From positions 1 through 64,000 of the forward strand of contig VXMP01000036.1 in the NCBI GenBank assembly GCA_009841075.1: DNA of 64,000 bases. Reading direction: 5' to 3'. How positions within the stretch are numbered: position 1 is the stretch's first letter; each line of letters starts with the position of its first letter. Shown one piece after another: positions 9,201-23,806 of the stretch. Source of the DNA: Acidimicrobiia bacterium (GTDB taxonomy: Bacteria; Actinomycetota; Acidimicrobiia; Spongiisociales; Spongiisociaceae). The notes below the pieces were generated by a model that worked only from the letters and a program-made list of their open reading frames with translations, had not been told where the DNA came from and did no database searches. The position numbers were made by a program, and so were the translations under genes.

Positions 9201-9651
9201 TCACGGTGGGCTACCTATACACCCTCAAGCTGGTCCACCTGGTCGACGATAAGCTCCATGCCCGCTCCACCGGACCCTATTCGATGATCACCCAGCAGCC
9301 TTTGGGAGGCAAGGCCCAGTTCGGAGGCCAGCGGTTCGGGGAGATGGAGGTGTGGGCGCTGGAAGCCTACGGGGCCGCCTACGCCCTTCAGGAGCTGCTC
9401 ACCATCAAATCGGACGATGTCCTAGGTCGGGTGAAGGTGTACGAGTCCATCGTGAAGGGTGACAACATTCCCGAACCCGGGATACCGGAGTCCTTCAAAG
9501 TACTTATCAAAGAGATGCAGAGTCTGTGTCTCAACGTGGAGCTGCTGTCGGCGGGCGAGGAGGTCCGGTTCCGGGATCTGGACGAGGATCTCTATCGCAC
9601 CACGGAGTCGCTCGGAATTGATCTATCGCGCCCAGAGCGCCGGGAAGAAGG

Positions 9652-9655
<4 letters not shown>
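6284..9655 (+). CDS. rpoB: DNA-directed RNA polymerase subunit beta
   Basis: Catalytic beta subunit of RNA polymerase, 1123 residues, slightly shorter than many actinobacterial homologues. The TTG start at 6284 is fixed by the AGGAGG site six bases upstream. The rifampicin-binding cluster reads [20 protein letters not shown], followed by [10 protein letters not shown]; the key Gln, Asp, His, Arg and Ser positions look drug-sensitive, with Pro in place of the first Asn after MDQ. Later landmarks include [22 protein letters not shown] and the C-terminal [19 protein letters not shown]. It overlaps rpoC by four bases. Confidence 0.98.
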
Positions 9656-13712
<4,057 letters not shown>

Positions 13713-13716
<4 letters not shown>

Positions 13717-14741
13717 TCGGGAGGTCGGATATCCTGGGCGTGGTCCATCGAGGCCACCAGCAGACCGGTTCCGGTGTCGATCACGACGATCCGGTCCAGT
13801 CCTTGTACCAACACCGTGCGATCGCCGGCTATTACATAGCTAGCCGTCACCGAACGTAGCTCGGCGGGTCCGGCCACCACGTTGGCCTGCCCGTCCGGGG
13901 CCTCCTTTTGCCACAGTGCCAACCATGACCCCAGGTCGGACCAGCCCGCATCCAGCGTAACCATGGCACCCCGGTCGGTCTTTTCCATGACCATCCGGTC
14001 GATCGAGCCGGACGGACAGGCGGAGAAGGCGGCTTCGTCCAGCTCTATCACCCGGCGGTCTCTTTCCTCCCCCGGAAGCGCCGCCCTAACCTGACGGAGC
14101 ATCTCGGGACGGGCGTTGCGGATCTCTTCGATCAGCAGGCCGGCTCGAAACAGGAACATCCCCGAGTTCCAGAAGCAGCCCCCCGAATCAAGGTAACGGT
14201 GGGCGGTTGTCTGGTCGGGTTTTTCGTGGAATGCCTCGATGCGGTAGACGTCCTGATAGGGGGAAATAGGCGCTCCCGGTTGGATGTAGCCGAAGCCGGT
14301 TTCGGGACGATCCGGTTTAACCCCGAAGGTCATCAGCAGGTCCGATGGGGCGGCTTCTGCGGCCCGGGTCACAGCTTCGGCGAACCGGCCGGGCCGATCG
14401 AATCCATGGTCGGCCGGCAGGACCAGCAGCAGGTCGTCTTCTGTGGACAAAAGGGCGGCGGCGAGCGCTGCCGGAGCGGTGCCGCGCCCGACCGGTTCCA
14501 GCAAGGCCCGATACCGGGTCACGCCTATCTCGTCCATATGCTCGGCGATCTGAGGATGATGATCCTGTCCGTATACCAGGATCGGCTCGGCGACCTCAGG
14601 AAGCTGAGCGGCCCGCAGGACGGTTTCCTGCAGCAGGGAACGCTCCCCATGAAGGCGGATCAAAGGCTTGGTCTGTTCGGCGTTCGACAGCGGCCACAGC
14701 CGGGTGCCCCGCCCTCCCGCCAGGATTACCGGTTTTATCAT
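13713..14741 (-). CDS. manC: Mannose-1-phosphate guanylyltransferase
   Basis: Nucleotidyltransferase making GDP-mannose from mannose-1-phosphate and GTP, for mannosylated glycans. The 342-residue protein opens with [15 protein letters not shown], the NTP-binding signature. It contains [25 protein letters not shown] and [10 protein letters not shown], all typical of the GMP family. It lacks the C-terminal cupin isomerase domain of bifunctional ManC/AlgA enzymes. The stop overlaps the end of rpoC by four bases. The dGTPase-like gene lies seven bases upstream on the same strand. Confidence 0.9.
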
Positions 14742-14748
14742 TTCGGGA

Positions 14749-15735
14749 TTAGCCGCATCGGTCGGCGTGGACCCGTCCGGCGAACCGGTCGGTCATACCC
14801 GCCACATAATCCACCGCCCTCTGTAAAGGGGGGTCGGTGTCCAAGGCGGAGGAAGCCGGTATCTCGGCGGGATGGGCGGAGAAGTAGCCGACCAGATCCT
14901 TGACGATCTGCATGGCCTGGCGGCGCATAGCCTGGCCCTCAGGACGAAGATAGACCCGCTCGAACATGAAGTTTCGGAGCTCGTCCATGGCTTCGGCTAT
15001 GTCTGGCTCCATGGCTATTTGTCCGGCCTGGATGGAACCTTCCACCACGGCGTGCACCATGGTGGTAACCCAGCGGCCGTGCTGTTCTCCCAGCCGGGCC
15101 TGGGCTGCAAAGGGCATGTCTCGATATCGTATTATCCCGGCCCGCATGGCGTCGATCGGGTCATGGCTCAGGTAGGCGATCCGGTCGGCAAACCGGCAGA
15201 GAGCCCCCTCCGGGGTGGACGGCCCCTGCTCTACCCGCCACGGGTGGGCTCGAATGCCGTCCCGAACCTCCCAGGTGAGGTTCAACGGCTCGATCACGGA
15301 GAGGATTCGCTCTGAGTGGTCGGCATGGACCCATCCCTCGTCCAGGATCTCGTTCAAGGCGTCTTCGCCGGTATGTCCGAACGGGGAGTGCCCGATGTCG
15401 TGACCCAGGCAGATGGCTTCGGTCAGCGCCTCGTTAAGCCCCAGCGCCACGGCCATGGAGCGTCCGATCTGGGCGACCTGGAGGGTATGGGTGAGCCGAG
15501 TGACGAAATGGTCGTTCACCGGATCGATGAAAACCTGGGTCTTGCGGGCCAGCCGGCGAAAGGCGTTGGAGTGGATGATCCGGTCGCGGTCCCGCTCAAA
15601 GGCGGTCCGCAAAGGGTCGGGTTCTTCGGGTTCGGCTCTCCCCTTCGACCGGATTGAGCGACCGGCCGCCGGTGCCAACCGGTGCAGCTCCGCCTGTTCC
15701 CGGGCTTCTCGATTCAGGAAGTGAAATGGTTCCAT
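14749..15735 (-). CDS. dgt: dGTPase-like HD-domain deoxynucleotide triphosphohydrolase
   Basis: Predicted enzyme converting dNTPs to deoxynucleosides and triphosphate. The HD-domain metal ligands appear in RLTHTLQVAQIGRS and CLGHDIGHSPFGHTGEDAL. The N-terminal segment SKGRAEPEEPDPLRTAFERDRDRIIHSNAFRRLARKTQV is family-typical. I chose the ATG at 15735 because the family normally begins close to this point; the ORF track extends 12 codons to a GTG at 15771. Neither has a convincing ribosome site. It is transcribed divergently from dnaX. Confidence 0.88.
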   Translation of the reverse strand: MEPFHFLNREAREQAELHRLAPAAGRSIRSKGRAEPEEPDPLRTAFERDRDRIIHSNAFRRLARKTQVFIDPVNDHFVTRLTHTLQVAQIGRSMAVALGLNEALTEAICLGHDIGHSPFGHTGEDALNEILDEGWVHADHSERILSVIEPLNLTWEVRDGIRAHPWRVEQGPSTPEGALCRFADRIAYLSHDPIDAMRAGIIRYRDMPFAAQARLGEQHGRWVTTMVHAVVEGSIQAGQIAMEPDIAEAMDELRNFMFERVYLRPEGQAMRRQAMQIVKDLVGYFSAHPAEIPASSALDTDPPLQRAVDYVAGMTDRFAGRVHADRCG

Positions 15736-15830
15736 TGCCAGGAGGGTACCCTCCCCGACAAATCTAGCCACCCGGGAGGGTGCGGGCCGGTTTCGGCTCA
15801 GGCCCGGTAGTGCGATTACGATTCCAGGGA

Positions 15831-17537
15831 ATGGGCTATCAGGCGCTGTATCGCAAATACCGTCCGCAACGCTTCGACCAGGTTATAGGTCAGGAGCACG
15901 TGACCGAAACCCTGGCCAAGGAGATCGCCGAGGGCCGGGTCGCCCATGCCTATCTCTTCTCCGGCCCCAGAGGCACCGGTAAGACCACCACCGCCCGCCT
16001 GCTGGCCATGGCACTGAACTGTGCGGGGCGGGGGGAGGCCGACACCGAACCGTGCGGGGCCTGCTCCTCCTGTTCCGATGTGGCCGCCTCGATTTCCATG
16101 GATGTTTTGGAGCTGGACGCCGCCTCTCATAACAAGGTGGACGACATTCGGGATCTCCGGTCCGGGGTGTCGACCGTGGCCTCGACCGGCGGTGCGCAGC
16201 GGGTCTTCATCCTTGATGAAGCCCATATGCTCACCAAGGCGGCCTGCAACGCCCTGCTCAAGACCCTGGAAGAGCCACCCGAGCACGTCCATTTCGTGCT
16301 GGCCACCACCGAGCCCTACCGCCTTTTGGACACGGTACGTTCCCGCAGCCAACGCTTCGATTTCCATCTGGTGCCCACCGATATCCTGGTCAAACACCTG
16401 CAGGCCATCTCCGAAGCGGAAGGCTTTGAAGCCACCGAAGACGGACTGCTGGCGGTGGCGCGGCGGGCGACCGGCTCGGTCCGTGATGCGCTCAGCCTGC
16501 TGGAACAGGTGGCGGCCCGAGATGGTGCCATCACCGAGTCGGGGGTGCAGGCGGCGCTCGGGGTGGCGGGACCGGAATCGCTTATGAAGCTGGCGGATGC
16601 GATCGCCCGAGAAGACCCGGCCCCGGCCCTGGAGATGGTGGCCCGGCTTTCCGCCCAAGGAGTGGATCTGCGGCGCTTCGTGGGCGATGCACTGGATTTC
16701 TTCCGAGGGGTCTTCCTCACCATCTACAGCTCCAACGTGGAGGAGATAACCCACCAGCCCCCGGACGTTATCGAGCGCTGGCGGGAGGTGGCCGGCCGGG
16801 TGCCGGTTGCCCTGGTGATGAGGTCGATCGACCTGTTCGGCGAAACTCTGGGCCGGCTCCGGGAGGGCCGGGAGGAGCGCATGATGCTGGAGCTGGCGGT
16901 GCTGAAATTATCCCGTCCGGAGCTGGATGACCGTTCCGAGGCCCTGCTGCGTCGGATCGAAAAGCTGGAGCGGGGGATGGTGGCCCAGCCCTCCTCTCCA
17001 CCCTTGGCTCCGGCAGCCGAACCCCCCACAGTATCGTCGGTTCCTGCCGGCGACCCGGAACCGCCGCCGACCGGCAACGATTTCCAAAGCCTCTGGCCCC
17101 GGCTGGTCAACCAGGTGATCGAGCAGATAGGTAGCCGACAGCAAGCCCAATTCCGGGAATTGGTACCGTTGGGAGTGGAGGAATCCGTCTTGGTGTTGTC
17201 GGTTCCCAACCGTTTCAGCCTGATGAGCCTCCAACCTGATCGGGAGCTTTCCGTACTGATCGCCCGGCACGCCGGTGCCTTGCTGGGGCGGGAGGTGACC
17301 GTCGAATACCGACTGGCGGACGAAGCATCAGCCGAAGAACCGGACCAACCCGAGCCGCCGGGCGAGGAAAAGTCCGAGCCTGCACCGGCCCCACCCCAGG
17401 AATCCGAAGCCGAAGTAGAGCCCCCCGAGGCAACCGATCCAGGACCGGCGGTGCAGGCGGACGGGGCCACGGCCATCAAGCAGGCGGCGTTCCTACTCGA
17501 AAACCATTTCAACACTCGCGAGGTCCCGGCCGATTAG
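15831..17537 (+). CDS. dnaX: DNA polymerase III subunit gamma/tau
   Basis: Clamp-loader ATPase, 568 residues from the ATG at 15831 (MGYQALYRKYRPQRFDQVIG). The track start at 15780 would add 17 atypical residues. It shows Walker A GPRGTGKTTTARL, a four-Cys zinc module (CAGRG...CGACSSC), Walker B LDEAHM and the SRSQRFDF sensor. After about residue 400 comes a Pro/Glu-rich tau-like tail. No clear A-run frameshift site for a short gamma form was noticed. An ebfC/ybaB gene, often between dnaX and recR, is missing. Confidence 0.95.
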   Translation: MGYQALYRKYRPQRFDQVIGQEHVTETLAKEIAEGRVAHAYLFSGPRGTGKTTTARLLAMALNCAGRGEADTEPCGACSSCSDVAASISMDVLELDAASHNKVDDIRDLRSGVSTVASTGGAQRVFILDEAHMLTKAACNALLKTLEEPPEHVHFVLATTEPYRLLDTVRSRSQRFDFHLVPTDILVKHLQAISEAEGFEATEDGLLAVARRATGSVRDALSLLEQVAARDGAITESGVQAALGVAGPESLMKLADAIAREDPAPALEMVARLSAQGVDLRRFVGDALDFFRGVFLTIYSSNVEEITHQPPDVIERWREVAGRVPVALVMRSIDLFGETLGRLREGREERMMLELAVLKLSRPELDDRSEALLRRIEKLERGMVAQPSSPPLAPAAEPPTVSSVPAGDPEPPPTGNDFQSLWPRLVNQVIEQIGSRQQAQFRELVPLGVEESVLVLSVPNRFSLMSLQPDRELSVLIARHAGALLGREVTVEYRLADEASAEEPDQPEPPGEEKSEPAPAPPQESEAEVEPPEATDPGPAVQADGATAIKQAAFLLENHFNTREVPAD

Positions 17538-17585
17538 GCGGGATGACATGGTTATGGGGGTCGCTCCGACTACCCTGATGGCCAT

Positions 17586-18209
17586 ATGTTCGAGCCCCCC
17601 GTACAAAGGCTGATCGACGAGCTGTCCCGCCTTCCCGGGGTGGGTAGAAAGTCGGCCCAACGTCTGGCGTTTCACCTGCTTAACGTGGACGAAGCCGACA
17701 CCCGCCGGTTGGCAGAGGCGATCATCGACCTAAAGGAGCAGACCTCGGTCTGCAAGCGCTGTTTCAACGTCACCGCCGGGGCGGAATGTTCGATCTGCCT
17801 GGATCCCCGAAGGGAGCCTCGTCACATCTGCGTGGTGGAGCGGGTGCAGGATATTGCGGTGATCGAACGCACCCGCGAGTTCGCCGGAAGGTATCACGTG
17901 CTGGGTGGTGCGCTTTCGCCCATTGACGGGATCGGACCCTCCCAGCTTCGGATCCGGGAGCTGGAGGATCGGATCCGCCATCTCCAAAACGGTTCGGCCG
18001 GGTCTCAGAATGGGGAGGCGATCGAGCTGATTATCGCCACCAACCCCACCATCGAGGGGGACACCACCGCCATGTACCTGGCGCGTCGCCTCAAACCGTT
18101 CGGGGTAACCGTCACCCGTCCCGCCAGCGGACTTCCGGTGGGAGGCGACATGGACTACGCCGACGAGATAACCCTGGGCCGGGCCCTGGCCGATCGCCGT
18201 ACCCTGTAA
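17586..18209 (+). CDS. recR: Recombination mediator protein RecR
   Basis: 207-residue RecR, which works with RecO to load RecA at gaps. The N-terminal helix-hairpin-helix [19 protein letters not shown], the four-Cys zinc finger CKRC...CSIC, and the TOPRIM domain ([20 protein letters not shown]) are in the usual order and length. metX starts nine bases downstream, so DNA repair and methionine genes may share a transcript. Confidence 0.97.
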   Translation: MFEPPVQRLIDELSRLPGVGRKSAQRLAFHLLNVDEADTRRLAEAIIDLKEQTSVCKRCFNVTAGAECSICLDPRREPRHICVVERVQDIAVIERTREFAGRYHVLGGALSPIDGIGPSQLRIRELEDRIRHLQNGSAGSQNGEAIELIIATNPTIEGDTTAMYLARRLKPFGVTVTRPASGLPVGGDMDYADEITLGRALADRRTL

Positions 18210-18218
18210 ATTGATGGA

Positions 18219-19406
18219 ATGGATTTGATGGCCAAAGGAGTCGGGCCGGTCGAAACCCGACTTTTTACCTTTGGAAGCCAGAAACCCTTCGTCTGCGAGA
18301 ACGGCGAGGAAATCGGACCGGTCACCCTGGCCTACGAAATCTACGGCAAGCTGAACCAGGCGCGGGATAACGCCATCCTCCTGTTCCACGCCCTGACGGG
18401 AAGCCACCACGCCGCAGGCGTTAACCCTGATTACCAAGGTGCCGGCGATCGTTGGACTGACGAGATACACACCGGATGGTGGGATGCCTTTATCGGCCCG
18501 AAGCGGTCCCTCAACACCGACCGGTTTGCGGTGATCTGCGTCAACTGGCTGGGCCATTGCTATGGATCCACCGGACCGCCCTCCATAGACCCGGCCACCG
18601 GACGGCCTTACGGTTCCACCTTTCCTCGGATAACGGTCGGCGACACCGTTCGGGCCCATTTTCGTCTGCTCGATCATCTGGGGATCGAGCGGTTGCACGC
18701 CGTGGTGGGCGGGAGCGTGGGGGGCATGATGTGCCTCGACGTGGCGACCCGCTATCCGAGGCGGGTCCGGTTTGTGGTGCCCATCGCGGCGGGTTTGAAG
18801 TCCACCACTCTTCAGAAGCTCCACAATTTCGAGCAGATCAACGCCATCTACAAGGACCCCGACTTCAAAGGAGGCGACTATTACGCCGGCCCGCCCCCGA
18901 ATGCCGGGTTGTCTCTTGCCCGAATGATCGGCCATAAGACCTTCAGGTCGCTGGACCATATGCAGGAGCTGGCGCAAGAGAAGGTTTTGGTGTCAAACGA
19001 GCTGGTGCGGCTGCCCATAGAGAGCTACATGTGGCATCAGGGCGAGAAGTTCGTCAAGCGCTTCGACGCCAACGCCTATCTGAGGACCATGTGGGCCTGG
19101 CAAGATTTCGACCTCTATAGGCAGGCAGACCGGCAGGGGATGACCGTTCGGGGTTTGCTGGCCGAAGGGTCACACAAGTACTTGGCCGAAGGGGCGCATA
19201 AGTATCTGGTGTTCTCGATCGACTCGGACGTCTGCTACTACCCGGTGGAGCAGCGAGAGCTGACCGAGGAGCTCAAAGGGGCCGGATTGGATGTCGACTG
19301 GATAACCGTCCACTCCGAGAAGGGACACGACGCCTTCCTGTTGGAACCCCATCTGTTTGAGCCCCACCTTCGTTATCATCTGGAAGCCGAATGGTTTCGC
19401 CGATGA
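18219..19406 (+). CDS. metX: Homoserine O-acetyltransferase
   Basis: Alpha/beta-hydrolase-fold acyltransferase that activates homoserine for methionine synthesis, 395 residues (or 392 from the Met at 18228). The nucleophile elbow GGSVGGMM places Ser166. LFHALTGSHHAAG is the oxyanion-side signature and EKGHDAFLL carries the catalytic His. Some family members use succinyl-CoA, so the acyl donor is not certain. An in-frame 24-base duplication near residue 315 gives AEGSHKYLAEGAHKYL (separate entry). metY follows directly. Confidence 0.93.
   Translation: MDLMAKGVGPVETRLFTFGSQKPFVCENGEEIGPVTLAYEIYGKLNQARDNAILLFHALTGSHHAAGVNPDYQGAGDRWTDEIHTGWWDAFIGPKRSLNTDRFAVICVNWLGHCYGSTGPPSIDPATGRPYGSTFPRITVGDTVRAHFRLLDHLGIERLHAVVGGSVGGMMCLDVATRYPRRVRFVVPIAAGLKSTTLQKLHNFEQINAIYKDPDFKGGDYYAGPPPNAGLSLARMIGHKTFRSLDHMQELAQEKVLVSNELVRLPIESYMWHQGEKFVKRFDANAYLRTMWAWQDFDLYRQADRQGMTVRGLLAEGSHKYLAEGAHKYLVFSIDSDVCYYPVEQRELTEELKGAGLDVDWITVHSEKGHDAFLLEPHLFEPHLRYHLEAEWFRR
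19161..19208. repeat. 24-base tandem duplication inside metX
   Basis: Copies at 19161-19184 and 19185-19208 differ only at wobble-like positions (for example gccgaagggtcacacaag versus gccgaaggggcgcataag). The reading frame is kept, adding eight residues (AEGSHKYL/AEGAHKYL). The synonymous differences suggest the duplication is not very recent or was maintained. Confidence 0.85.
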
Positions 19407-19440
19407 TGGCAGACTCGCCGCGGGCAGGAAGAGGAGCTTG

Positions 19441-20715
19441 ATGGATCACCGCTTTGGTTTCGATACCCGGTCCATCCATGCCGGACAGCGCCCCGATCCC
19501 GAGACCGGTGCCCGGGCCTTGCCGATCTATCAGACCACCTCCTATGTGTTCGAAGACCCTCAGCAGGCCGCCGACCTGTTCGCCCTGCAAAGTTTCGGCA
19601 ACATCTACACCCGGATCGGCAACCCCACCACCGCCTCCTTCGAGGAGCGGATGGCCTCATTGGAGGGCGGCTTGGGCGGACTGGCCGCCGCCTCCGGCAT
19701 GTCGGCCCAGCTGGTGGCGGTGCTCACCGCCTGCGAGGCCGGCGACCATATCATCGCCAACCGTTCCCTCTACGGGGGAACCTTCACCCAGTTCGACGTG
19801 AGCCTGCGGAGGATGGGGATCGAAACCACCTTCGTCGACACCAACAACCTGGAGGAAATCGAAAAGGCCATAACCGATCGAACCCGGCTGATCTACGGCG
19901 AAACGGTCGGGAACCCGGCGGGTGACATCCTTGACTTCGAACCCATGTCCGATCTGGCCCACTCCCACGGCCTTCCGCTGGTGGTGGACAACACCTTCGC
20001 CAGCCCGGCCCTGTGCCGTCCCATCGAACACGGTGCCGATGTGGTGGTCCATTCCGCCACCAAGTTCATCGGCGGGCACGGGGTGGCCATAGCCGGGGTG
20101 GTGGTGGAGAACGGGCGCTTCCCTTGGGACAACGGTCGGTTCCCGACCATCACCGAACCCTCGCCCGCCTATCAAAAGCTGACCTTCTGGGAGAACTTTC
20201 GGGAGTACGCCTATCTGATGAAGGCCCGGATGGAGCTGATGCGGGATGTGGGGGCGATCCTCTCGCCTTTCAACGCCTTCCTGCTCATGCTGGGCCTGGA
20301 AACCCTTTCCCTGCGCATGGAGCGCCATGTCGCCAACGCCCAGGCGGTTGCCGAGTTCCTGGAATCCGACCGGAGGGTTTCGTGGGTTTCTTACGCCGGA
20401 CTACCTTCCCACCAATCTCACGACCTGGTCGCCAAGTACATTCCGGCCGGCCCTGGTGCGGTGTTTACCTTCGGGGTGGCGGGTGGCTACCAAGCCGGGG
20501 TGTCGTTCATCGAGCGGGTGGAGCTGGCCTCCCATCTGGCCAACGTCGGCGACTCCAAGACCCTGGTGATCCATCCGGCCAGCACCACCCATCAGCAGGT
20601 GCCGCCGGATCAACGGAAGGCCGCCGGGGTGGGCGACGACATGATCCGCATCTCGATCGGCCTGGAAAACATCGAAGACATCCTCTGGGACCTGGACCAG
20701 GCATTGGGGAGCTGA
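19441..20715 (+). CDS. metY: O-acetylhomoserine sulfhydrylase
   Basis: PLP enzyme of the Cys/Met metabolism family that makes homocysteine directly from O-acetylhomoserine and sulfide. It has 424 residues from the ATG at 19441, with a GAGGAG ribosome site; the track start at 19357 lies inside metX. Signatures include [31 protein letters not shown] and the PLP lysine in [11 protein letters not shown] (Lys208). The C-terminal STTHQQ and [14 protein letters not shown] are typical. It is paired with metX and a CoA-binding gene. Confidence 0.95.
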   Translation: MDHRFGFDTRSIHAGQRPDPETGARALPIYQTTSYVFEDPQQAADLFALQSFGNIYTRIGNPTTASFEERMASLEGGLGGLAAASGMSAQLVAVLTACEAGDHIIANRSLYGGTFTQFDVSLRRMGIETTFVDTNNLEEIEKAITDRTRLIYGETVGNPAGDILDFEPMSDLAHSHGLPLVVDNTFASPALCRPIEHGADVVVHSATKFIGGHGVAIAGVVVENGRFPWDNGRFPTITEPSPAYQKLTFWENFREYAYLMKARMELMRDVGAILSPFNAFLLMLGLETLSLRMERHVANAQAVAEFLESDRRVSWVSYAGLPSHQSHDLVAKYIPAGPGAVFTFGVAGGYQAGVSFIERVELASHLANVGDSKTLVIHPASTTHQQVPPDQRKAAGVGDDMIRISIGLENIEDILWDLDQALGS

Positions 20716-20718
20716 AGC

Positions 20719-21198
20719 ATGACCGAAGTATTGGAAGCCGACGCCCGCACCCGGCTGCGGATCATTCATAACGCCCGCTCGGCCGCTTTGGTAGGGGTGT
20801 CGGGCAACGAGCTCCGGGCCTCCAATTTTGTGGCCACCTATCTGATCCGAACCCATCTGCGGGTGTATCCGGTCAACCCGGTCTATGACGAGATACTGGG
20901 TTTGAAGTGCTACGACTCCCTGGCCGATCTGCCCGAGGTACCCGACATCGTGGACATCTTCCGCCGCCCCGACGCCATTCCGGAAGTCGTTGACGAGGCT
21001 ATCTCGGTCGGGGCCAAGGTGGTTTGGTTCCAACTCGGACTGCGCCATGACGAAGCCGCCCGCACCGCCATAGACGCCGGATTGGAGGTAGTGCAGGACC
21101 GCTGCCTCAAGATCGAGCACGCCCGCTTCTCCGGCCGTCTTAACCTGGCCGGTTTCGACACCGGGGTAATTTCCTCCAAACGCTACCGCCGCATCTAA
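20719..21198 (+). CDS. CoA-binding (YccU-type Rossmann) protein
   Basis: 159-residue single-domain CoA_binding protein. It has the Rossmann opening SAALVGVSGNELRASNFVATYL and the conserved YPVNPVYDEILGLKCYDSLADLP and DIVDIFRRPD. The C-terminal part ends with VVQDRCLKIEHAR, where the Cys is conserved in the YccU group. Its start is three bases after the metY stop, so it is cotranscribed with metXY. No enzymatic role is established for this group; a ligand-sensing role in sulfur metabolism is speculative. Confidence 0.85.
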   Translation: MTEVLEADARTRLRIIHNARSAALVGVSGNELRASNFVATYLIRTHLRVYPVNPVYDEILGLKCYDSLADLPEVPDIVDIFRRPDAIPEVVDEAISVGAKVVWFQLGLRHDEAARTAIDAGLEVVQDRCLKIEHARFSGRLNLAGFDTGVISSKRYRRI

Positions 21199-21301
21199 AC
21201 CCCACCGAAACCTCAGGGCTCCCAGAAATTTAGGGAATATGATACGGCTATACTCAGGTTATACATACTGTAAAGACTGAGATACTCATCTAGGAGGAGC
21301 A
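21199..21301 (+). promoter_or_regulatory. dnaK operon upstream region
   Basis: This 103-base gap is AT-richer than its surroundings. It holds two TATAC-containing -10-like stretches (tatactcagg and ttatacatac) and the strong ribosome site aggaggagca just before dnaK. A weak inverted repeat CTCAG...CTGAG spans them. It does not match the CTTGAGT-N7-ACTCAAG HAIR operator well, although the operon encodes an HspR-like repressor, so no operator is assigned. Confidence 0.35.
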
Positions 21302-23131
21302 ATGTCCAAGGCTGTCGGGATCGATCTGGGAACCACCAACAGCGTCATAGCGGTGTTGGAGGGCGGAGAGCCCACCGTGGTCGCCAACGCCGAAGGTGCC
21401 CGTACCACCCCTTCGGTGGTGGCTTTCAAGGACGATGAGGTTCTGGTCGGTGAGATCGCCAAGCGCCAGGCCATCACCAACCCCGACAACACGGTTCGTT
21501 CGGTCAAGCGTCACATGGGGACCAACTGGTCGGTGTCCGCCAACGACAAGTCCTATCAGGCCCAAGAGGTTTCGGCCCGAACCCTGATGAAGCTGAAACG
21601 GGATGCCGAGGCCTATTTGGGAAGCCCGATTACCTCCGCCGTGATCACCGTGCCCGCCTACTTCAACGATGCCCAGCGCCAGGCCACCAAGGAGGCGGGC
21701 CAGATAGCCGGCCTGGAGGTGCTGAGGATTATCAACGAGCCTACCGCCGCCGCCCTGGCCTACGGGCTGGACAAAGAAGAATCGGACCAGACCATTCTGG
21801 TGTTCGACCTGGGGGGCGGAACCTTCGATGTTTCGGTTCTGGAAATCGGGGAAGGGGTGTTCGAGGTCAAATCCACCAGCGGAGACACCCAACTGGGCGG
21901 TGATGACTGGGATCAGGTCATCATCGACTGGCTGGTGGAAGGCTTCAAGAACGAAACCGGGGTTGACCTGAGCCAGGACAAGATGGCCGTGCAACGCCTC
22001 AAGGAGGCCGCCGAGAAAGCCAAGGTTGAGCTGTCCACCGTACCCGACACCGACCTCAACCTGCCGTTTATCACCGCCACCGCCGACGGCCCTCTTCATC
22101 TGCAGAGGAAGCTGACCCGTGCCGAGTTCGAGAAGCTCACCGAGCATCTGGTCAAACGGACCGAAAGGCCTTTCAAGCAGGTTATCGCTGATGCCGGGAT
22201 ATCCGCCCAGGACGTGGACCATGTGGTGCTGGTGGGCGGTTCCACCCGGATGCCCGCCATCCAAGAACTAGTGAAAAGGCTGACCGGCAAGACACCTCAT
22301 CGGGGGGTCAACCCCGACGAGGTGGTGGCAGCCGGTGCCGCCCTGCAGGCGGGTGTGTTGACCGGCGATGTCAAGGACATCCTGTTGTTGGATGTGACCC
22401 CGCTAACCCTGGGTATCGAGACCAAGGGCAGCGTTAGGACCAAGATGATCGAGCGCAACACCACCATTCCCACCAAGCGCACCGAGATCTTCACCACTGC
22501 GGACCATAACCAGTCGGAGGTGGAAATACACGTGCTCCAGGGTGAGCGTTCGATGGCCTCGGACAACAAGAGTCTGGGTAGGTTCCGGCTGACCGGAATC
22601 CCGCCCGCCCCGATGGGGGTTCCCCAGATCGAGGTGAGCTTCGATATCGACGCCAACGGGATCGTGTCGGTCAACGCCAAGGATCTGGGTACCGGGCGAC
22701 AGCAGGCCCTGACCATCACCGGCGGCACCGCCCTGTCTCAGGACGAGATCGAACGGATGGTCGAAGATGCCGAGCGCTACGCCGCCGACGACCGGAAGCG
22801 GAGAGACCTGGCCGATGCCCGCAATCAGGCCGATCAATTGCTCGACCAGACCGAAAAACTGTTGGAAGATCACGGGGATAAGCTCGACGGACAGGAACGC
22901 TCCGCCCTCGATGGGGCGATGCAGGAGCTGAGGTCGGTCGTCGGAAGTGAGGATTCCACCGCCGAAGATATCCAGAGCAAGATCCAGGCGTTATACCAGG
23001 AGTCGATGGTGTTGGGGCAGAAAGCGAGCGCCGCCCAAGCCGAAGGAGCGGAGCCCGGCCCGAGCTATACCATCCCCGAAGACGAGGACATAGTGGAGGC
23101 CGAGATCATCGATGAAGGAGACGAAGTTTGA
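21302..23131 (+). CDS. dnaK: Molecular chaperone DnaK (Hsp70)
   Basis: ATP-dependent chaperone, 609 residues. The nucleotide-binding domain carries [24 protein letters not shown] and [16 protein letters not shown]. The substrate-binding domain begins near residue 360 ([16 protein letters not shown]), followed by a helical lid. It ends in an acidic tail ([14 protein letters not shown]) like other DnaK proteins. It is the first gene of a dnaK-grpE-dnaJ-hspR operon, the actinobacterial arrangement controlled by HspR. Confidence 0.98.
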   Translation: MSKAVGIDLGTTNSVIAVLEGGEPTVVANAEGARTTPSVVAFKDDEVLVGEIAKRQAITNPDNTVRSVKRHMGTNWSVSANDKSYQAQEVSARTLMKLKRDAEAYLGSPITSAVITVPAYFNDAQRQATKEAGQIAGLEVLRIINEPTAAALAYGLDKEESDQTILVFDLGGGTFDVSVLEIGEGVFEVKSTSGDTQLGGDDWDQVIIDWLVEGFKNETGVDLSQDKMAVQRLKEAAEKAKVELSTVPDTDLNLPFITATADGPLHLQRKLTRAEFEKLTEHLVKRTERPFKQVIADAGISAQDVDHVVLVGGSTRMPAIQELVKRLTGKTPHRGVNPDEVVAAGAALQAGVLTGDVKDILLLDVTPLTLGIETKGSVRTKMIERNTTIPTKRTEIFTTADHNQSEVEIHVLQGERSMASDNKSLGRFRLTGIPPAPMGVPQIEVSFDIDANGIVSVNAKDLGTGRQQALTITGGTALSQDEIERMVEDAERYAADDRKRRDLADARNQADQLLDQTEKLLEDHGDKLDGQERSALDGAMQELRSVVGSEDSTAEDIQSKIQALYQESMVLGQKASAAQAEGAEPGPSYTIPEDEDIVEAEIIDEGDEV

Positions 23132-23787
23132 CCGCCCCAGCCCATCCGGAAAACGGTGTCGACCCGGTAGACGAGCTGTTAGAGGAGATTGTCGCCGAAG
23201 ATCTCGATCTTCCTGACGCCGAGGAGCTCGACCTTCCTGACGATCCGAACCAGGTCATCCGGGACCTTACCGAGCAACTAGAGACGGCCCGGGCGGAAGC
23301 CGAGCAGGCCCGGGTGGAAGCCGAGCAGGCCGACGACCTATGGAAACGGTCTGCGGCCGAGTTCGAGAACTTCCGCCGGCGTCGGGCCCGCTTAGAGGAA
23401 GAGTCGGCCGCCAGGGCCTCGGCGGAGGTTATTAAGCGACTCCTTCCGGCTCTGGACGGCTTCGACGCAGCGCTGGCCATGGATCAAGCCTCGCAGGAAG
23501 ACGGCACCCCGACCTCTTCCGCCCACCCCCTGCGCCAAGGCCTGTCCAGCACCCGGGAGTTGCTGCTTTCCACCTTGGCCGGTGAGGGACTGGAGCCCAT
23601 CGAGGCATTGGGCCAGGAGTTCGACCCGGCCTGGCACGAGGCGGTTCATATGGTCGAAGGGAGCGGCACCCTGGTGGTTACGGCCGAGTTGCGGCGCGGC
23701 TACCTCCTTAAAGGAAGGGTGATCCGCCCCACCCAGGTGGTGGTCGGATACCAACCGGACTCCTCAACCGACCCGGACCCGAAGTGA
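23128..23787 (+). CDS. grpE: Nucleotide exchange factor GrpE
   Basis: 219-residue co-chaperone that releases ADP from DnaK. A TTG start overlaps the dnaK stop (TTGA), with AAGGAG upstream. The acidic N-terminus leads into a long coiled coil ([20 protein letters not shown]), then the family core [15 protein letters not shown] and the beta domain [20 protein letters not shown] and [19 protein letters not shown]. It is translationally coupled to dnaK. Confidence 0.95.
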   Translation: MTAPAHPENGVDPVDELLEEIVAEDLDLPDAEELDLPDDPNQVIRDLTEQLETARAEAEQARVEAEQADDLWKRSAAEFENFRRRRARLEEESAARASAEVIKRLLPALDGFDAALAMDQASQEDGTPTSSAHPLRQGLSSTRELLLSTLAGEGLEPIEALGQEFDPAWHEAVHMVEGSGTLVVTAELRRGYLLKGRVIRPTQVVVGYQPDSSTDPDPK

Positions 23788-23806
23788 GTCCTCCGACCGG
23801 GCGACC

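Noticed and set aside
21240-21300. HAIR (HspR) operator upstream of dnaK
   Set aside because: Only a 5-base CTCAG/CTGAG inverted repeat with the wrong spacing is present. It does not match the CTTGAGT-N7-ACTCAAG consensus.
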